This document shows positions 47,029-56,236 of a stretch of DNA of 64,000 nucleotides, one piece after another. How positions within the stretch are numbered: position 1 is the first letter of the stretch; each line of letters begins with the position of its first letter. Source of the DNA: Aalborgiella sp963841045 (GTDB lineage Bacteria > Pseudomonadota > Gammaproteobacteria > Burkholderiales > Burkholderiaceae_C); NCBI GenBank assembly GCA_963841045.1, contig CAWJBD010000011.1, positions 29,492 to 93,491 on the forward strand. The letters run 5' to 3'. Made by a program: the position numbers and the translations under genes. The notes beneath the pieces were generated by a model, which made no database searches, was not told the DNA's origin, and saw nothing but the letters and a program-made list of their open reading frames with translations.

Positions 47029-47961
47029 ATGCCAAACACCATACATATCACATCGCAGCAGACGATGAAAGACTTTTTGCTGAAGTTGCAGCAAAGCATT
47101 TGCGAGCAAGTGACGCAAATAGACAGCACAGCAGTGTTTGTGACGGATCCTTGGGAAAAACCGATTGGCTCTAATTTGCAAGGCAGTGGCATCACAAAAA
47201 TTGCCGAAGGTGGCGAAATTTTTGAACGAGCGGGTTGTGGTTTTTCGCATGTGTCAGGACCCAGGCTACCGCCATCCGCCACACAACACCGCCCTGAATT
47301 GGCAGGTGCTCCGTTTGAAGCCATGGGTGTGTCGCTGGTCTTTCACCCACGCAACCCTTATGTCCCCACGGTGCACATGAATGTGCGCATGTTGTCGGCC
47401 AAGGCCGAAGGCAAAGAGCCCGTGCGTTGGTTTGGTGGCGGCATGGACTTGACACCTTACTACGGCTTTAAAGAAGACGCCGTGCACTTTCACCAAACCT
47501 GCAAAAATGCACTGGCTCCATTTGGTGCTGACAAATACCCGTGCTTCAAAACATGGTGCGATGAGTATTTCTTTTTGCACCACCGCAATGAACAGCGCGG
47601 TGTGGGCGGTATCTTTTTTGACGATTTTTCAGATTTGGGTTTTGAGCAAAGTGCGGCCATGATGCAAGCTGTGGGCAGCAACTTCATGAAAGCTTATGCG
47701 CCCATCGTGATGCGTCGCAAAGACACGCCTTACGGTGAGCGCGAACGCGAGTTCCAACTCTACCGTCGAGGTCGCTACGTTGAATTCAATTTGGTCTGGG
47801 ACCGTGGCACGCATTTTGGTTTGCAATCAGGTGGCCGCACCGAATCTATTCTGTTGTCCATGCCACCTTTGGCAAGCTGGTCGTATCAAAGACCCATCAT
47901 CGAAGGCTCAGCAGAAGCCAAGTTGTACACCGATTTTCTGCCACGCCGCGATTGGGTTTGA
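47029..47961 (+). CDS. hemF: Oxygen-dependent coproporphyrinogen III oxidase
   Basis: HemF oxidatively decarboxylates coproporphyrinogen III to protoporphyrinogen IX in haem synthesis, using oxygen. The 310-residue product has GVSLVFHPRNPYVPTVHMNV, the dimer and active region WFGGGMDLTPYYGF, and RGVGGIFFDDF. It starts at ATG after GAGGAGA. The stop overlaps the nadD start (TGATG). Confidence 0.97.
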   Translation: MPNTIHITSQQTMKDFLLKLQQSICEQVTQIDSTAVFVTDPWEKPIGSNLQGSGITKIAEGGEIFERAGCGFSHVSGPRLPPSATQHRPELAGAPFEAMGVSLVFHPRNPYVPTVHMNVRMLSAKAEGKEPVRWFGGGMDLTPYYGFKEDAVHFHQTCKNALAPFGADKYPCFKTWCDEYFFLHHRNEQRGVGGIFFDDFSDLGFEQSAAMMQAVGSNFMKAYAPIVMRRKDTPYGEREREFQLYRRGRYVEFNLVWDRGTHFGLQSGGRTESILLSMPPLASWSYQRPIIEGSAEAKLYTDFLPRRDWV

Positions 47962-48587
47962 TGAGCGACGAAAAGACTAAACCGCCTGCACAACGTAAGC
48001 GCATTGGTATGTATGGCGGGGCGTTCGACCCTCCGCACACGGCGCACGTAGCATTGGCCCAGGCCGCCGTTGAACAGCTGAGATTGGATGTGTTGCACAT
48101 CATTCCCACCGGTTTCGCTTGGCACAAAGCGCAGCAGCTGAGCAGCAGCAGCCACCGAATAGCAATGGCAGAACTGGCTTTTGGCGATATACCCAAAACC
48201 AACATTGATGATCGCGAAATTTTGCGCGGCGGCCCCACATATACGCTGGACACTTTGCGTGAATTGCAGCTGGAATACCCAGATGCGCAGCTCTATTTGG
48301 TGATGGGAGCTGACCAAGCTGCAGCCTTGCCAACTTGGAACCATTTTGATGAAATTGCCAAACTCGCTATAATTTGCGTAGCCGAACGTGCTGATACTTC
48401 AGGGCTCATACCCTATACATCAACTTTGAACAGCCTCAATTGCCGCGCAATTCACATCGAATTGCCCATCATGTTACAGAGCGCCACCGACGTTCGGAAC
48501 TTGGTCTTGAACCAAAAACCGTATAACCATTTATTACCTCCCGCCGTTGTTGCCTATATTCAGGAACACTGGCTCTATCAATCTTGA
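47961..48587 (+). CDS. nadD: Nicotinate-nucleotide adenylyltransferase
   Basis: NadD adenylates nicotinate mononucleotide in NAD synthesis. The 208-residue product has the nucleotidyltransferase motif GMYGGAFDPPHTAHVALA, where HTAH replaces the common H-x-G-H, and the C-terminal motif QSATDVRNLV (the ISSTxIR counterpart). The ATG at 47961 overlaps the hemF stop as TGATG, which suggests coupling. It is followed by rsfS and rlmH, the usual order. Confidence 0.94.
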   Translation: MSDEKTKPPAQRKRIGMYGGAFDPPHTAHVALAQAAVEQLRLDVLHIIPTGFAWHKAQQLSSSSHRIAMAELAFGDIPKTNIDDREILRGGPTYTLDTLRELQLEYPDAQLYLVMGADQAAALPTWNHFDEIAKLAIICVAERADTSGLIPYTSTLNSLNCRAIHIELPIMLQSATDVRNLVLNQKPYNHLLPPAVVAYIQEHWLYQS

Positions 48588-48618
48588 TATTCGAATTTTC
48601 ATTCAACAAAGAACACGC

Positions 48619-49383
48619 ATGAGCAATTTAAAAACCACCAAAGCCAACAGTTCCGACAGCGCAGCCAAAAAAGACATTCAAAAACTGCAGCGCGTGATTG
48701 TTGATGCATTAGAAGACGTTAAAGCACAAGAACTCAAAGTGTTTGATACAGAGCAGCAAACAGCGATGTTTGAACGCGTCATCATCGCCAGCGGTACATC
48801 CAATCGACAAACCCGCGCCTTGGCCATGAGCGTGCGCGATGCCGTCAGCAAAGCGGGTTTCCCTAAGCCACGCATTGAGGGTGAAGACAATGGTGAGTGG
48901 ATCATCATCGACTGCGGCACAGCGGTGGTTCATGTGATGCAACCGGTCATTCGCAGCTATTACAACTTGGAAGAATTGTGGGGCGATACGCCGGTGCGAT
49001 TGAAATTTGGTGCTGAAAAAGTCGCCAAACCGAAAGACGGGCTACCCGCCAAAACACTGACCGCTGCGCAAACCAAAATTGCCAAAGAAGCAGCCGCCAA
49101 ACCAACAACTTTGCGCCGCTCGAATGCAGCCAAGACAGGTGTGGCAGAAGCCTTCCCATCCAAAGCTGCAATCAAAAAAGAAGCTGCTATCAAGGCCACC
49201 AAAGCAGCAGCTGCCAAAAAAGCACCAGCAAAAAAAGCCGCATCTAAAACCAGCAGTGCCAGCACCAATGTGACCAAGGTGGTGGTGGGCAAAGACGCAG
49301 TCAAAAAAGCAGCCACTAAGAAAGCGCCTGTAAAAGTTGCAGCCAAAAAAGCGCCAGCTAAAAAGTCTGCCGCAAAAAAATAA
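48619..49383 (+). CDS. rsfS: Ribosome silencing factor RsfS with a long histone-like tail
   Basis: RsfS binds L14 of the large subunit and blocks joining of the subunits when nutrients run out. The start at 48619 is the first ATG in a fitting position. Residues 18-130 are the conserved domain: VIVDALEDVKAQELKVFD, IIASGTSNRQTRALA, GEWIIIDCGTAVVHVM and YYNLEELWGD. The remaining ~120 residues are an unusual Lys/Ala/Pro-rich tail (repeats such as KKAPAKKAA), making the protein 254 residues, about twice the family's usual length. Such a tail should bind RNA or DNA. Confidence 0.93.
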   Translation: MSNLKTTKANSSDSAAKKDIQKLQRVIVDALEDVKAQELKVFDTEQQTAMFERVIIASGTSNRQTRALAMSVRDAVSKAGFPKPRIEGEDNGEWIIIDCGTAVVHVMQPVIRSYYNLEELWGDTPVRLKFGAEKVAKPKDGLPAKTLTAAQTKIAKEAAAKPTTLRRSNAAKTGVAEAFPSKAAIKKEAAIKATKAAAAKKAPAKKAASKTSSASTNVTKVVVGKDAVKKAATKKAPVKVAAKKAPAKKSAAKK

Positions 49384-49435
49384 GACTTCTGACGTATTGG
49401 CAGCTGTGCCCGCTAAGTTTGCCATGTTCAGCCAG

Positions 49436-49500
49436 TTTTATATGAAAAATTGGCCTGTAGCCGGCGTATTGATTGCCTAGAGTGCTATGAAAATTATAGT
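49436..49500 (+). repeat. Interspersed repeat copy R9 (forward, overlapping the rlmH start)
   Basis: TATATGAAAAATTGGCCTGT, AGCCGGCGTATTGATTGCC, TAGAGTGCTAT and AAAATTATAG form a well-preserved copy. Its terminal hairpin GCTATGAAAATTATAG contains the ATG (49487-49489) of rlmH, so the first codons of rlmH are repeat sequence. Confidence 0.9.
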
Positions 49501-49954
49501 CATTGCGGTAGGTAAGAGCATGCCAGATTGGGCGCAAACGGCGTGGGACGACTATGCCAAACGCTTTCCGTCTGAGCTCAAAGTTGACATCAAAACCGTT
49601 AAAACTGAGCCGCGTTCATCTAAAACTCTGGAAACGATTTATGCCGCCGAGCGTGAGCGCATCGAAGCGCACATTCCCAAAGGCGCACGTGTTGTGGCAC
49701 TGGACGAACGTGGCAGCCAATTGACCACCATGGCTTTGGCCAGCAAACTAAAAGGTTGGCAACTCGATGCACAAGATGTGGTGCTGGTCATTGGTGGCCC
49801 CGATGGTTTGGACCCTGCTTTCAAACAAGCCGCGCACGAACGCATTCGCCTCTCAGACCTCACCTTACCGCACGCTTTTGCGCGCGTGCTGTTGGTAGAA
49901 CAACTCTACCGCGCATGGTCAATCAACGCGAATCACCCGTATCATCGGGAATAA
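49487..49954 (+). CDS. rlmH: 23S rRNA pseudouridine-1915 N3-methyltransferase RlmH
   Basis: RlmH is a small SPOUT methylase acting on position 1915 of 23S rRNA in the assembled ribosome. The 155-residue product has KIIVIAVGKSMPDW at the N-terminus, VVLVIGGPDGLDPAF in the AdoMet knot, and the C-terminal LLVEQLYRAWSINANHPYHR. The first five codons (MKIIV) are shared with the end of repeat R9, which also supplies the upstream region; no Shine-Dalgarno sequence is evident. It normally lies between rsfS and maf, as it does here apart from the insertion that follows. Confidence 0.96.
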   Translation: MKIIVIAVGKSMPDWAQTAWDDYAKRFPSELKVDIKTVKTEPRSSKTLETIYAAERERIEAHIPKGARVVALDERGSQLTTMALASKLKGWQLDAQDVVLVIGGPDGLDPAFKQAAHERIRLSDLTLPHAFARVLLVEQLYRAWSINANHPYHRE

Positions 49955-49982
49955 GTAACATTCCTACAACTATGGGTCGAAA

Positions 49983-50904
49983 ATGAACGAAGAAATAGTT
50001 CCTGCAAAAAGCCAATTCGAAAATGCATATATAGAAGTTTGTAAATTGGTAGAAATTTTTGAGGCAGGTAAATTGACTTATCGAGTTCAAATTACCAAGA
50101 GAGTCAAGCGCGAACTGACCATATTGACAAATTCTTTACAGCCTTGGGTTGGGATGTAGGTCATAGCATACAAACTAACCCATATGCGCAAGAGGTCAAA
50201 ATTGAACGGTCTGTGAAAACAGGTGCTGCCGGAGACGTGCGGATTACGCCTTTTCATGCGCGCCGCGTTTTAATCGCCCCCTATTTTTTGTTGAAGCCAA
50301 AAAACCAAGCTCGCCCATAGCCACGGCTGATAATTACTTTCAGGCGATACGCTATAGCTGGAACACACAACTACCGCTGGTTGTGTTGACCGATTTTGCA
50401 AACTTTCACATTATTGATGCGCGTTTTCCGCCTAATTTGCAAAATGCATTGAATCGTCAGCACAAGGTATTTAGCTATCAAGACTACAAAAATCGCGATA
50501 AATTTGCGGAAATCTATTGGCTTTTCTCGAAAGAAGCCGTCCTTGCAAATAGTATTTCGCTCTATGTTTCCAGTCTGCCTGACAAAGAAGCTCCACTTGA
50601 TTCATATCAAATGGGCTTGTTTGCAGGTGGGTATACCAATTTGGATGAGTTATTTCTTTATCAGCTTGATGAATATCGTGAAACTTTGGCTAGAGCCTAC
50701 AAACGCGACAATCAAGATTTAGATGGTGAGCAACTTACCGAGGTTGTACAGCGAACCTTAGATCGATTGGTTTTTTTACGGTTTTTAGAAGACAAGTTGA
50801 TCGAACCTGAATCAGTCGTTCAAAAAATTTCAGTTGCCAAAAACCCTTGGGCGGAGTTCATCGCGCAAAGCAAAGACTATGATTTCAGAAAAACATCACC
50901 GTGA
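49983..50904 (+). pseudogene. Remnant of a type IIG (Eco57I-like) restriction-modification enzyme, N-terminal part
   Basis: Across three frames the stretch reads like the N-terminal nuclease region of type IIG enzymes: SSSNYQESQARTDHIDKFF then TALGWDVGHSIQTNPY, then ADYAFSCAPRFNRPLFF followed by VEAKKPSSP (a PD-(D/E)xK pattern with D and ExK), then the helical QRTLDRLVFLRFLEDKLIE segment. Frames change near 50080 and near 50240. The protein stops at 50904, before any methyltransferase motifs, so the gene is both frameshifted and cut short. It lies between rlmH and maf, which are usually adjacent, and points to past acquisition and decay. Confidence 0.78.
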
Positions 50905-50910
50905 ATAGAC

Positions 50911-51540
50911 ATGACGACAATGCAATCACAAAGCAAAGACACGTTCATCTACCTTGCATCTCAAAGCCCACGGCGCAGCCAATTGCTGGAACAAATTGGC
51001 GTGGCGCACCAAATCTTGGTGGCGGATGCTACTGAAGCAGAAGCCGCCGAAGCATTTGAGATTGCTCTTAAAAACGAAGCACCATTGGCTTATGTGAAGC
51101 GGGTAACAGCGCTAAAGCTAGACGCTGCGGTAGCACGCATGCAACAGCGCGGTTTGCCACACGCACCTGTGCTGTGCGCAGACACCACCGTTGCAATGGG
51201 GCGCATCATTTATGGAAAACCTGAAACCGAAAAAGATGCCGTGCGCATGTTGACCGAACTATCAGGTCAAACGCACCGTGTACTCACAGCAGTGGCGGTT
51301 GCTTATGGTGCGAACAGTAAAAAACGCTTGCAATTGGTGAGCGAATCCAAGGTGACGTTTGACAAATTGAGCAAAGCACAAATAGCTGAGTATGTGGCAA
51401 GTGGTGAACCCATGGGCAAAGCTGGCAGCTACGCGGTGCAGGGCAGGGCGGCAATGTTCATCCGCCACATCAGTGGCAGTTACTCAGGCATCATGGGTTT
51501 GCCGCTGTATGAAACGGCGCAGTTGTTGAAGCGCCTTTAG
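50911..51540 (+). CDS. maf: Maf-family nucleoside triphosphate pyrophosphatase
   Basis: Maf proteins hydrolyse dTTP, UTP or modified nucleotides and affect septum formation. The 209-residue product has YLASQSPRRSQLLEQIGV, CADTTVAMGRIIYGKP, and the GKAGSYAVQGRAA and FIRHISGSYSGIMGLPL motifs. It starts only a few bases after the remnant restriction gene. Its stop TAG overlaps the stop of the convergent aminotransferase gene (51537-51540). The rng gene that often follows maf in this order is absent. Confidence 0.93.
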   Translation: MTTMQSQSKDTFIYLASQSPRRSQLLEQIGVAHQILVADATEAEAAEAFEIALKNEAPLAYVKRVTALKLDAAVARMQQRGLPHAPVLCADTTVAMGRIIYGKPETEKDAVRMLTELSGQTHRVLTAVAVAYGANSKKRLQLVSESKVTFDKLSKAQIAEYVASGEPMGKAGSYAVQGRAAMFIRHISGSYSGIMGLPLYETAQLLKRL

Positions 51541-52683
51541 CGGTGCTCTGGCTGCACCAGCACTTGATCAACCGCGGCGTTCAGGGTGGTGACAGTGCGG
51601 TCGATGTTTTGCAGTTTTTCTAGGCCAAACAAACCGATACGGAAGGTTTGGAAATCTGCGCCTTCGTCGCACATCAACGGTACACCAGCGGCGGTTTGCA
51701 GTCCGAGTGCCAAGAATTTTTTGCTGGATTGAATGCCTGCATCTTCGGTATAGCTCACCACCACACCAGGCGCTTCAAAGCCTTTGGCGGCCACACTCTT
51801 GATGCCTTTGGCTGCCAGCAATCCGCGCACGTCGTCGCCCAATTGTTGCTGCTGTGCTTTGGCTTTGGCAAATCCGTATGCTTTGGTTTCCAGCATCACG
51901 TCGCGGTTTTTCGCCAATGAATCGGTTGGCATGGTGGCATGGTAAGCATGTGCGCCGCTTTCATAGGTCTCCATGATGTTGAGCCACTTTTTCAAATCGC
52001 AGGCAAAGCTGGTGCTGGTGGTGGCGTCTATGCGGCTACGTGCCAATTCGGAAAGCACCACAAAGGCGCAACCGGGCGAGCCTGTCCAACCCTTTTGTGG
52101 CGCGCTGACCAGCACATCCACACCTGTGGCTGCCATGTCCACCCACATCGCACCCGATGCAATGCAATCCAAGTACAAACATGCCACCCACGCTGTGTAT
52201 GGCATCTGCCACCGCGCGCAAGTACGAATCGGGCAGCATGATGCCGGATGCAGTTTCTACATGGGGTGCAAACACCAAATCGGGCTTGTCGCGCAAAATG
52301 GTGGCGACCACTTCTTCGATGGCAGCGGGTGCGTAGGGTGATTGTTTGTCTGGACCTTGTTTTTGTGCTTTCAATACGGTGCTGCTGGCAGGTATATTGC
52401 CCATTTCAAAAATTTGCGTCCATCGGTAGCTGAACCAGCCATTGCGTAGCACCAGCACATTTTTGCCCGTGGCAAATTGACGCGCCACCGCTTCCATACC
52501 AAACGTGCCACTGCCAGGCACCACGATAGCTGATTTGCCCTTGTAAACTTCTTTCAATATGCCACTGATATCACGCATGACACCTTGAAAGCCTTGCGAC
52601 ATGTGGTTCAAAGCGCGGTCGGTGTACACCACCGAATATTCAAGTAAACCGCTAGGGTCGTTAGTGGGAAAGAGTTTTGACAA
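51537..52683 (-). CDS. Class V aminotransferase, alanine-glyoxylate type (frameshifted)
   Basis: This PLP enzyme is of the alanine/serine-glyoxylate aminotransferase class. The N-terminal part has VVPGSGTFGMEAVAR and FAPHVETASGIMLPD. After an extra T near 52175 the frame continues with LDCIASGAMWVDM and the PLP-lysine segment SAPQKGWTGSPG. The restored length is about 381 residues. The TTG start at 52683 follows an AGGAG site. A phosphonate-type binding protein gene lies upstream, but a link is only a guess. The precise amino donor is not visible. Confidence 0.85.
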
Positions 52684-52838
52684 AGTTTGCTCCTGTTATT
52701 CGTACTTAATCAGTAAGCTGTGCATTCTAATGGTCACCCATGCCAAGCATCAACAACCCTATGCTAACAAAGTGTTAAGTAGTTTTGTGGCTTGTATCAG
52801 CCAAGCTGATGCAAAAGGTAATGTGATAGCGAATGCGC

Positions 52839-53651
52839 CTACAAACCCAACCAAGTGGTCAAGGTTTTTTCAGTCGCTTCATCGCTGACAGAAAATCCTT
52901 TGTAACCTGATGTGGCCAAAGCTTTTTTGCCAGCATCGGATTTGTCGATATTCAGCAAAGTGTCTTTGATGATGCTTGCTTGACCTGTATCCATTTTGCT
53001 GGAAACCAACCAATGCTTGATGGGCATACCACGTGACTGCGCACAGGTTTTGCCGCCTTTGTCTTTCCACGCTTTAATGACTGCGCCAGATGCCGTAGCG
53101 CCATAGCTGGCAAAATTGTTTTCGACATAAAAAGGCACGGCATCTTGAAAGCGCGTGACTTGCACCTTGACATCGCTGGCAGGGTTTAATTTATTTTCGC
53201 GCAACATGGAGCGCGTCATGATGGCGGTGATCGAATCGGCATCGGGTGTTACCAAGGCTTTGCCAGTGATGCCTGCCCAGTTTTTAATCGGTTCTTCTTT
53301 GCACAAAAACGATACTTTGTAATCTGTGAATCCTGTTGTCCAAGCGACCGATTTGTACGCCCCTGTTTTGATGGCTTCAAATGACACATGAGCAGGGTGA
53401 ATAAAGGCAATGTCCAATTGACCTTGTTTCAAGGCATCACGCAAACCGTTGTAAGAACTGATGATCTGAATTTTGACCGGCTGCTTGGTGGCCGTGCTGA
53501 TCACTTTGGCGATGGGTGCAAATTTGGCTTCAATTTCAGCATCTGAAGCGCGGTAAGTCACGCCCTCTGTCACGCCCAATACCAAGGCGTGCGCAGTCAG
53601 TGTTGCGCTGAGTAGGGCGATTGTTATCAGGGGTTTTGTGATACTTGTCAT
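52839..53651 (-). CDS. PhnD-like phosphate/phosphonate periplasmic binding protein
   Basis: The 270-residue product has a signal peptide (ITIALLSATLTAHA) and the type II binding fold of the PhnD family: YRASDAEIEAKFAPIAKVIS, SYNGLRDALKQGQLDIAFIHPAHVSFE and ATASGAVIKAW. No permease or ATPase genes are adjacent, so it is an orphan. Ligand could be a phosphonate or another small anion. It lies downstream of serB on the same strand. Confidence 0.8.
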   Translation of the reverse strand: MTSITKPLITIALLSATLTAHALVLGVTEGVTYRASDAEIEAKFAPIAKVISTATKQPVKIQIISSYNGLRDALKQGQLDIAFIHPAHVSFEAIKTGAYKSVAWTTGFTDYKVSFLCKEEPIKNWAGITGKALVTPDADSITAIMTRSMLRENKLNPASDVKVQVTRFQDAVPFYVENNFASYGATASGAVIKAWKDKGGKTCAQSRGMPIKHWLVSSKMDTGQASIIKDTLLNIDKSDAGKKALATSGYKGFSVSDEATEKTLTTWLGL

Positions 53652-53692
53652 GCTGATTAGACTATTAAAAATGTAACAACAATTTTAATCCA

Positions 53693-54418
53693 CTAAGTTA
53701 CAAAAACTTTCAAAAGTGTGTCCAATCCACCCGCATTGATGGCCACCATCGCCTGCTCACGCACCTTGGGTTTGGCGTGGTAGGCTACAGACAAACCACC
53801 CGCATCGGCACACAGTTTCATCATCGGCAAATCATTCGCACCATCGCCCATGGCAATGGCTTGTGCGGGCGTGATACCCAATTCTTCACAGGTAGACAGC
53901 ACGGTACGTCGTTTTTCCTCGCCATCGCAAATCTCACCCCAAGCTTGAGTGATTAGCTTGCCGGTTAATTTACCGTTTTGTACTTCAAGCAGATTGGATT
54001 TGGCAAAATCGATGTTCAATCGCTGTTTTACTTGGTCCGCAAAATAAGTAAAGCCACCGCTGACCAGGAGTACTTTCATTCCTACTTTTTGGCAAGCATC
54101 AATCAGCTCTTTGGCACCTGGATTAATTTGTAAGCGCTGCGTGTAAACGGCCTCTAGACTTTCCGCACTTACTCCTTTTAACAGAGCCAGTCTGCGCCGC
54201 AAGCTGTCCTTGAAGTCGGTAATCTCACCGCGCATGGCGGCTTCGGTAATGGCTGCCACCTCGGCTTTACGTCCTGCCGCATCCGCAATCTCGTCAATGC
54301 ATTCGATGTTGATCAGGGTTGAATCCATGTCAAATGCAATCAATTTGAAGTTGCTTAATTTCAATGGCGGCGTGAAGCCTTGGATCACCAAGTTTGGAGC
54401 GAATTCTGTGCTTGTCAT
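53693..54418 (-). CDS. serB: Phosphoserine phosphatase
   Basis: SerB removes phosphate from L-phosphoserine, the last step of serine synthesis. The start at 54418 (MTSTEFAPN) is chosen because farther upstream the open frame runs into repeat R10. The 241-residue product has the HAD nucleophile motif AFDMDSTLINIECIDEIADAAG, motif 2 LLVSGGFTYFADQV, and motif 4 AMGDGANDLPMM. It lacks an N-terminal ACT domain. Serine made here would feed the glycine-cleavage folate cycle, but the two loci are far apart. Confidence 0.95.
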   Translation of the reverse strand: MTSTEFAPNLVIQGFTPPLKLSNFKLIAFDMDSTLINIECIDEIADAAGRKAEVAAITEAAMRGEITDFKDSLRRRLALLKGVSAESLEAVYTQRLQINPGAKELIDACQKVGMKVLLVSGGFTYFADQVKQRLNIDFAKSNLLEVQNGKLTGKLITQAWGEICDGEEKRRTVLSTCEELGITPAQAIAMGDGANDLPMMKLCADAGGLSVAYHAKPKVREQAMVAINAGGLDTLLKVFVT

Positions 54419-54442
54419 GTGGTACGCGTAAGTGGTTGTTAG

Positions 54443-54497
54443 GCTATTAATAAAATAGCACTCTAGGCAACAAATACGCCGCCTAGAGGTCAAATTG
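54443..54497 (-). repeat. Interspersed repeat copy R10 (reverse, between gst and serB)
   Basis: The hairpin GCTATTAATAAAATAGC is followed by CTCTAGGCAACAAATACGCC and GCCTAGAGGTCAAATT. It begins 25 nt before the serB start and ends at the gst stop, so it fills the gap between these two minus-strand genes. Confidence 0.85.
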
Positions 54498-54500
54498 ATA

Positions 54501-55134
54501 CTAAACTGCAGCTATACCCTGTGTCGCCATTGCGCGTTTCACACTGTCGCGAGTTTGAATGCGATCAACCATGCCGCGGTAGGCTTTGAGGTTTTCAACA
54601 GGAAACTTCATCATAAGCGCCCAACGCATCACCACATACAGGTAAACGTCTGCCGCACTGAATTCACCGGCAATCCATTCGCGTTGTTGGTATTGTTCAT
54701 CCACCATGGCAAACAAATCCATGATGGCTTTGCTGCAATTGGCTTTCAGGTCCGCATGGTTGGCTTCGTCGCTGACAAAGCGGGAAGGGCCAAATCAGGG
54801 GCCGAATTTAGGGTGGATGTCAGAATTGGCAAAGCACAACCAGCGCAAGGCTTGCGAGCGGGCATAGCTGCCTTGGACAGGCAGCACAGAGTTACCACCC
54901 GCTTTTTGACCAGAGAGGTAATCCACAATGGCCACGTTTTGGGTGATGATTTTGCCGTCGTCCAAATACCAATGCGGGTACTGCACCGGTGGGGTTGATG
55001 TTTTTCATGTATTCCGCATGCCCATCAGCACCGGGTCGTGGTGCGCGCTGTGCGGTAAATGGAATACCCAATTCCTCCAGTGCAATGTGTGGCACGAGTG
55101 AGCAAGAGCCGGGGGAGAAGTAGAGAGTGGTCAT
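54501..55134 (-). pseudogene. Glutathione S-transferase, interrupted
   Basis: The pieces together form a GST of about 210 residues: thioredoxin-like N-domain TLYFSPGSCSLVPHIALEE with the Ser-Cys region, VALPA-type loop and ITQNVAIVDYLSGQ, then a helical C-domain with EFSAADVYLYVVMRW. An extra T in a TTT run near 54985 breaks the N-domain. A second break is an in-frame TGA at about 54795, lying between two near copies of Phe-Gly-Pro codons (TTCGGCCCC and TTTGGCCCT). The stop suggests a true pseudogene, but error remains possible. Confidence 0.75.
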
Positions 55135-55214
55135 GTTTGCCTTTGTTAAAAGAAGAGTTGTTGTTAAGGTGGGTTATTGTTTCACAAACTGAAAACACGT
55201 GTTTTTGAAGTTAT

Positions 55215-56215
55215 TCATTTCTGGTTTGTGGATTCTAATTTGCGTTGCTGCAAGGCATGTCCTATGCGTTGAATTTGATTGGTCCATACACCACCGCGAT
55301 AATTATCAGGGATGTGTTCAAGTTCCGAAACTGAATCGATGCCACGGCTGGCTGCACCTGCTTCAAAGGGGCCCGCAATGAATACAGCACTGCCGACGGA
55401 TTGCATTCGTGCGTTGAATCATGTGGCCAACCCCAAAAAAAATGGGCGTAGTTGTAAGGCATCAAGATGAGGTTGTAGTGACAGCTTGCAGGCACATAGC
55501 CACTCCAACCAATTGCAAGGTATCTCAACAAGCAATCTTTCAAACTGTCGTTGCTCATGGTAATGATGTCAGGGACGCTGTTGCGAACAATTTCTAAGGG
55601 CTTTTGCCCACCGTAAACAGCCAACAAAGACCGAGTGTCTCGCGGTATGTCCTTGAGGAAGTTCGCTAACAAACGACCTTCTTCAGGGTCATTGCTTTTG
55701 ATGTTGATTAAGAATCGCTTGCCAGTGAATTGTTTCAGAACTTCTTGCAGGACTTGGCATTTTTTCTGTAGTAGTGCCGCGCAATGGAAACGTCTTGCCA
55801 CCATCCGCGCTGTATCCATAGCCAAGGTCGAGTTTTTCAAATCGGTCAAGGCAAAGTCTCGCGTGCGTCCTTTTCCATTGGTACGGCAATCCAGCATCCA
55901 ATCGTGGAAAACTGCAAACTGACCATCGGTTGTGGGATGTATGTCGATTTCGACAATATGTGCGCCAGCATCAAATGCAGCTTGCATCGATGAAGTAGTG
56001 TTTTCTATGTAGGTATGTGTGGGTGGATAGATGCGCATGGCTGTACAAGTGTCATCTTGAACATCAACAGCGCTGTATGTTTGCGACACACCGCGGTGTG
56101 CAAGCAGCACAGGGAACTGCTCTGCTTGAGCAAACTTTGAAGGTGCAATCTGCGTGGCACATCCTGCTTGCAACAACGCAAAAATGATAAAAATCAATCG
56201 AATAAAAATATGCAT
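55215..56215 (-). CDS. Glycerophosphodiester phosphodiesterase-family lipoprotein (frameshifted)
   Basis: The protein starts with a lipoprotein signal (FIIFALLQAGC), followed by the GDPD domain: LLAHRGVSQTYS with the catalytic His, EIDIHPTTDGQFAVFHDWMLDC with metal and catalytic residues, and RFLINIKSND. Near 55410 the frame must change to continue with MQSVGSAVFIAGPFEAGA and GIDSVSELEHIPDNYRGGVW, which look like the family's C-terminal part; this needs two bases removed or one added. It probably degrades glycerophosphodiesters in the periplasm. Confidence 0.8.
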
Positions 56216-56236
56216 GAGATCAATTCACTTTGATAT

